DNA from: Dermanyssus gallinae
Taxonomy: Eukaryota; Arthropoda; Arachnida; Mesostigmata; Dermanyssidae
Reading direction: 5' to 3'
Assembly (NCBI GenBank): GCA_003439945.1
Contig: QVRM01002793.1
Coordinates: 1 to 64,000 of the forward strand
DNA: 64,000 nt
In this document: in pieces, positions 60,196 to 64,000 of the stretch
How the letters are laid out: each line of letters begins with the position of its first letter
Numbering within the stretch: the stretch's first letter is position 1
Notes under the pieces: generated by a model
Told to the model about the DNA's origin: nothing
What the model saw: the letters and a program-made list of their open reading frames with translations, nothing else
Databases searched by the model: none
Made by a program: the position numbers and the translations under genes

Positions 60196-60908
60196 AAGGT
60201 GCGATAAAATCGCGAGGAGATGACGGTTGCCTGTGACATCAATAGCTGCTGCCACAAGTAGTTTAATCCCGACTCGGTACACGCCCATTTCCAGGCATTC
60301 AACATTTTTTGTAATATTTTGTATAGATATGCTCTCACGTGTCAAATATTTACAGATTTTCTGATCAACGTCAGTACAGGTAATCTGTCCTGTTTTTAAA
60401 ACACCGTTTTTTATCAGATACATATCTACACACAGACAGAAGACGGACACCTACATATTTAGGATAACTGGAAATCGGCGCGGCAGCAGTAGCAGAATCA
60501 GCAGCAGCTGTGACGGCGATGATAAGCCCACAGCAAATAATATGCACAAAGATGGTACCGATTTTTATGCTTGGCTGGCTGTTGTTGCTGCTGCTGCTGC
60601 CGCTGGCCGTGCGGTCCGCGACATACGTCGCTCAACACGTCAATGGGCGCTGGTCCCGGTCGACTGGTCGAAATGCACGTCGAATTCGACGATTACTCCT
60701 CCTGATTCCTGATTAGAATACGATTTGCTACGAATCGTACATCTTTAACTAGGCCGCCATGCTTTCCTGCATTTGCTGTGGATTACCCTCGAAGCGGGCT
60801 CAGAACTGACTGACTGACTGACATACAAACACAGACGCGACCATACAGACACACACACACACATATGTATATATACACAGATTTTATTGATAATTGATCC
60901 ATAGAAAG

Positions 60909-60958
<50 letters not shown>

Positions 60959-62741
60959 TTGATAGATAGATGGCTAGGCAGATCAATCGATCGGTAGTCA
61001 GGCAAATAGCCAAAAGAATCATCCAGAAGAAGCTGACAAATGACCAACCATGATGGCATATGGCATGATGGTAAAAGTACAGATGCCTAGTCATCACGGC
61101 ATGATCCACAGGTGAACAACCACAACGTGCCCCACAACGACACAACGACGTCGTGAAGCTGCTACGAGAGAAGTTCCTTCGCTTCGACCCAGCATCGCCG
61201 TTACCGCCGCCAATCCTTGTTTGCCTGAACGAAATACGCCGACGTCGAATCTGCCTGCCTCAAGCTCACCACCTAGGGACGTCATCGGGCTTGGCGGCTA
61301 TGTACAGATGAAGTCGCAGCTGCAGCAGCAGCAGAAGCAACGCTCTCATTAGTGTCTGTTACCTACGATATCCCTGTTACTTCTACGACTATTACTACTA
61401 CTATAACTACAATTACAACTACTTCTACTACATCTACTAGAGCTAATGTTCCGGCTACTAGTACTAGACTAATTAAGACAGTTGGAAAACCAGCGGGAGG
61501 CAGCCGGGTGAAGCCGGGAGTGGGCCACGCCCATCCTGCTCCGTCTAATACAGCGAGACAGCGAGATAGACGAGAAAACGATGCTCATCTCACACGCCAA
61601 CATCACTAGCATCAGCCAGTGAAGCAATTAGCAACGAGAACGAGAAGCGGCTTATGACGCACCAATCGTCAACGTACACGTTGCATGAGGTCCCGCTTTC
61701 CAGTGCAGGTGGTTCAGCTGCCATGAAGCCATGTTCATTGATTCAACACTTCTTGTTCTCAAATTTGTCTCGTGTGTGTGTCGTTTTTTTAATTAGTCGT
61801 ACCAATATGCTACACGAGTAGTAATTGCACAAATATTTCAACTAGTAAAACACTACTATTTCGGCCTGTTACCTCTACTGGTAATACCACTACTATAGCA
61901 ATCTAACCAGTCATACGGCCATAAGAAAACAGTCGAATGGTTACTGGTCACCGACGGTGCACGGTGGGGAGTCAATCCTGTTACGCCCTAACGCCACATG
62001 CTGTGGCTATATGGATCTCCTGCTGCCCGTCCGAGCGGCCTGCTATTGACTGGGGCCAATGAGTATGATAACGATTATACACTTACGGTACAACGCAAAA
62101 TCGTCGGACGTGAATTGTGACGTGAACCTCATTTCGCATTCGAGCACATACAGTCAGGCAGATAGTCAAGCAGATATTTTCGGCACAGCATAGCAGCTGG
62201 GCTCCGAACAAGCTATGTGCTTAATGGAGCTTGAAATTAATGTGTGCAATTGTGTTACAAGAAATGTCAATAAACAAGCAGACAAACAAACAAACACAAC
62301 ACTACAATAACCTTAGTACAGAATCTGACGTGTAAACACCTGCCGTTGAGCAAGGGACTGTCTAATTCCTTGCTGATTTTCGGTCGCTTGCCAGTGCATT
62401 TATGCCAATGATGACGATGATAACTGTCGCAAAAATGATCGCACACGAAAATCATCACACAGTAAACGCAGTGCTAGTAATTTAATCGAAACAGTCACAC
62501 AGCCGCAATAATCAAGCAAAACAAAAAAAGAAGAATTAGCAACAACATAATGGCTGCTAGCAGCAAGCTACCAACAGCCACCGCGACAGTGCGGCTGTTG
62601 GCAGCTAGAAGTCGATAAGATAAAAACAAAAAGCAACAAAAAAACACAAAACAGGTTGTAATGAGGAACTGTGTTGCTCATACATGTAACGGGGTAGCAG
62701 CGTGAAGTGAAGTAATAGCAATGAATATCACATTAGAAATC

Positions 62742-62951
62742 ACCACCAACAACAACGACAATAAAATTAGTAAACCAATGACAATACAAAAAAAACAATT
62801 TCAGAGCAGTAATAGCGACCGCGATGATGACGATGGCGAGAACGGAAAATAACGGTTGCTGAGCAACAGTAACATTTACCGTAACAGCAGCGACTACAAA
62901 CAATTCAACAACACCAACAATAGCAACAACAGCAACAACAACAACAACAAC

Positions 62952-63044
<93 letters not shown>

Positions 63045-63049
63045 CGACA
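62742..63049. repeat. Long (CAA)n array, mostly pure
   Basis: About 110 bp of nearly pure CAA at 62934-63046 follow imperfect triplets. It ends three bases before a candidate start codon. Confidence 0.95.
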
Positions 63050-63107
63050 ATGCTGGCTGGGCTGACTGCATCGGACAGCATTCGCAACGTTCTCATAGTG
63101 CTCCTAG
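63050..63107 (+). CDS. Possible small first coding exon
   Basis: An ATG with A at -3 opens MLAGLTASDSIRNVLIVLLG, a short hydrophobic N-terminus somewhat like a signal peptide, and meets the donor CTCCTAG|GTAAAG at 63107/63108. Unspliced, the frame stops after 35 codons. The preceding CAA array would be the 5' UTR. No following exon is in the window, so this remains a guess. Confidence 0.2.
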
Positions 63108-63347
63108 GTAAAGTCCTTGACACCCGAGACGACGGGGTTAAGCAATGTAAGCAGTGATCGGCAAAAACCCGTTTTTGAATGTGTGTATTTTTTATTAATT
63201 CTTTTGCTAAGAACTACCAGAGCACATGAGAAACAAGACCACAGCATCTACCCGTCGGGCATGTGTCCAAATGCCATCATTAAACCAGTCACTAACGCGA
63301 CCACTCGTCACAATATTATCGCATGCCGTCTTCACCAGAACGTCCCG

Positions 63348-63400
<53 letters not shown>

Positions 63401-64000
63401 GCCGCCAGCCAAAACCATTGAGCATAATGTCTCTAACTATTAAGGCAAGGATGAAACCGAACAGATGAAAGCCTGAAACTAGAAATTAGCTCAAAAGCTC
63501 CATCATCAACCCGCTCAAAACAAAAAAAAATCTCCTGTTGAGAAGGTCAATTGGGCATATTGTATGCGCCTAGGGGACAGTCCGACCAAAGCAAACCTAC
63601 TACTGCTGTACTATCCTGGCCTGCGTGGGCAACGTCTGACAACGAAAACATCAAAAAAGTGTCGCGCCTGGATCAAACCTGAACCAGAACTTTAGCGATT
63701 CGAGATGTCGACCGTGTCGTTGCTGTACTACTGTTATATCTCTTGCTCTTCTGCTTGCTATTTCGTGTTGTTGGTGTCGTTGTTAGTGTTGTTGCTAATG
63801 TTGCTGACTTTGGACGATATTCGACGCTACATGAATTCTGGCCTAGTTTTTTTGTTGGGTGTTTAAATAAATGTAATTATCACATCAGCATATCATTTGC
63901 GATGTGCTCGCCGCGAATTTCAACAAGATGCTGCTGCAGCAGCAAAACATTCGTTGTCGACGAATCAGGTCAGGTCTCAATATACTTTCTGTCTCGCAAC

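Larger units (their letters stand above)
55159..64000. other. Region upstream of exon A
   Basis: The 5' untranslated exon(s) of the main gene should lie here or beyond the window. 55.45-56.9 kb is AT-rich with nothing I can assign. 57.05-57.32 kb carries SINE copies, 57.6-58.45 kb is unique-looking sequence, and 58.64-59.8 kb is a decayed R1-type element. 60.5-62.7 kb is moderately GC-rich with no supportable coding exon. 62.74-63.05 kb is a CAA array followed by a possible small first exon. 63.1-64.0 kb shows nothing beyond a TA tract and short GTT-rich sequence at the end. Confidence 0.5.

Overview
This is a eukaryotic, intron-bearing and repeat-rich window. It carries tens of (TA)n tracts, long (CAA)n/(GTT)n arrays, a mariner DNA transposon, fragments of several non-LTR retrotransposon clades and three tRNA-derived SINE families. 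No operons, ribosome-binding sites or bacterial genes are visible. The mix of mariner, R1- and R2-type elements, a very long intron and Asn/Gln/His-run coding suggests an arthropod, and a parasitiform mite or related chelicerate would fit. That assignment is inference, not something the sequence proves.

The main gene lies on the minus strand. I assembled eight exons by joining splice signals and codon phase: A 55158-54784, B 49513-49311, C 47419-47283, D 16310-16001, E 13769-13628, F 11846-11628, G 9116-8978 and H 8552-8262. Every junction keeps the reading frame, giving 582 open codons from an ATG at 55088-55086. The protein has a His-rich N-terminus, helical segments, low-complexity acidic, Asn and Gln stretches, Pro-rich stretches and a coiled-coil segment. 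I do not recognise the family. The transcript probably continues below 8262, but I found no convincing next exon. Upstream of exon A there is at least one more, unseen, 5' exon.

Layout. 1-8261: noncoding or distal intron, with a SINE, an intact-ended mariner (3989-5278, one nonsense codon) inserted in a (TA)n tract, and CAA arrays. 8262-16310: exons H to D with moderate introns holding SINEs. 16311-47282: a 31 kb intron with most trinucleotide arrays, a decayed reverse transcriptase (about 21.3-21.6 kb), a possible decayed ionotropic-receptor-like gene (about 21.8-22.65 kb), more RT and endonuclease remnants, a hairpin with paired octamer motifs (28.4 kb) and a CpG-rich inverted-repeat block (39.5 kb). 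47283-49513: exons C and B, with an intron largely made of a young 5'-truncated R1-like insertion (47801-49140) that has a visible target-site duplication. 49514-54783: first visible intron, with the longest TA tract and an R2-type element tail carrying the restriction-like endonuclease motif. 55159-64000: upstream region with another decayed R1-type element (58.64-59.8 kb), SINE copies and a large (CAA)n array ending at a possible small + strand first exon.

Most other open frames in the window are translations of microsatellites (Tyr-Ile, poly-Leu/Val/Asn/Gln/Cys runs) and were left out.
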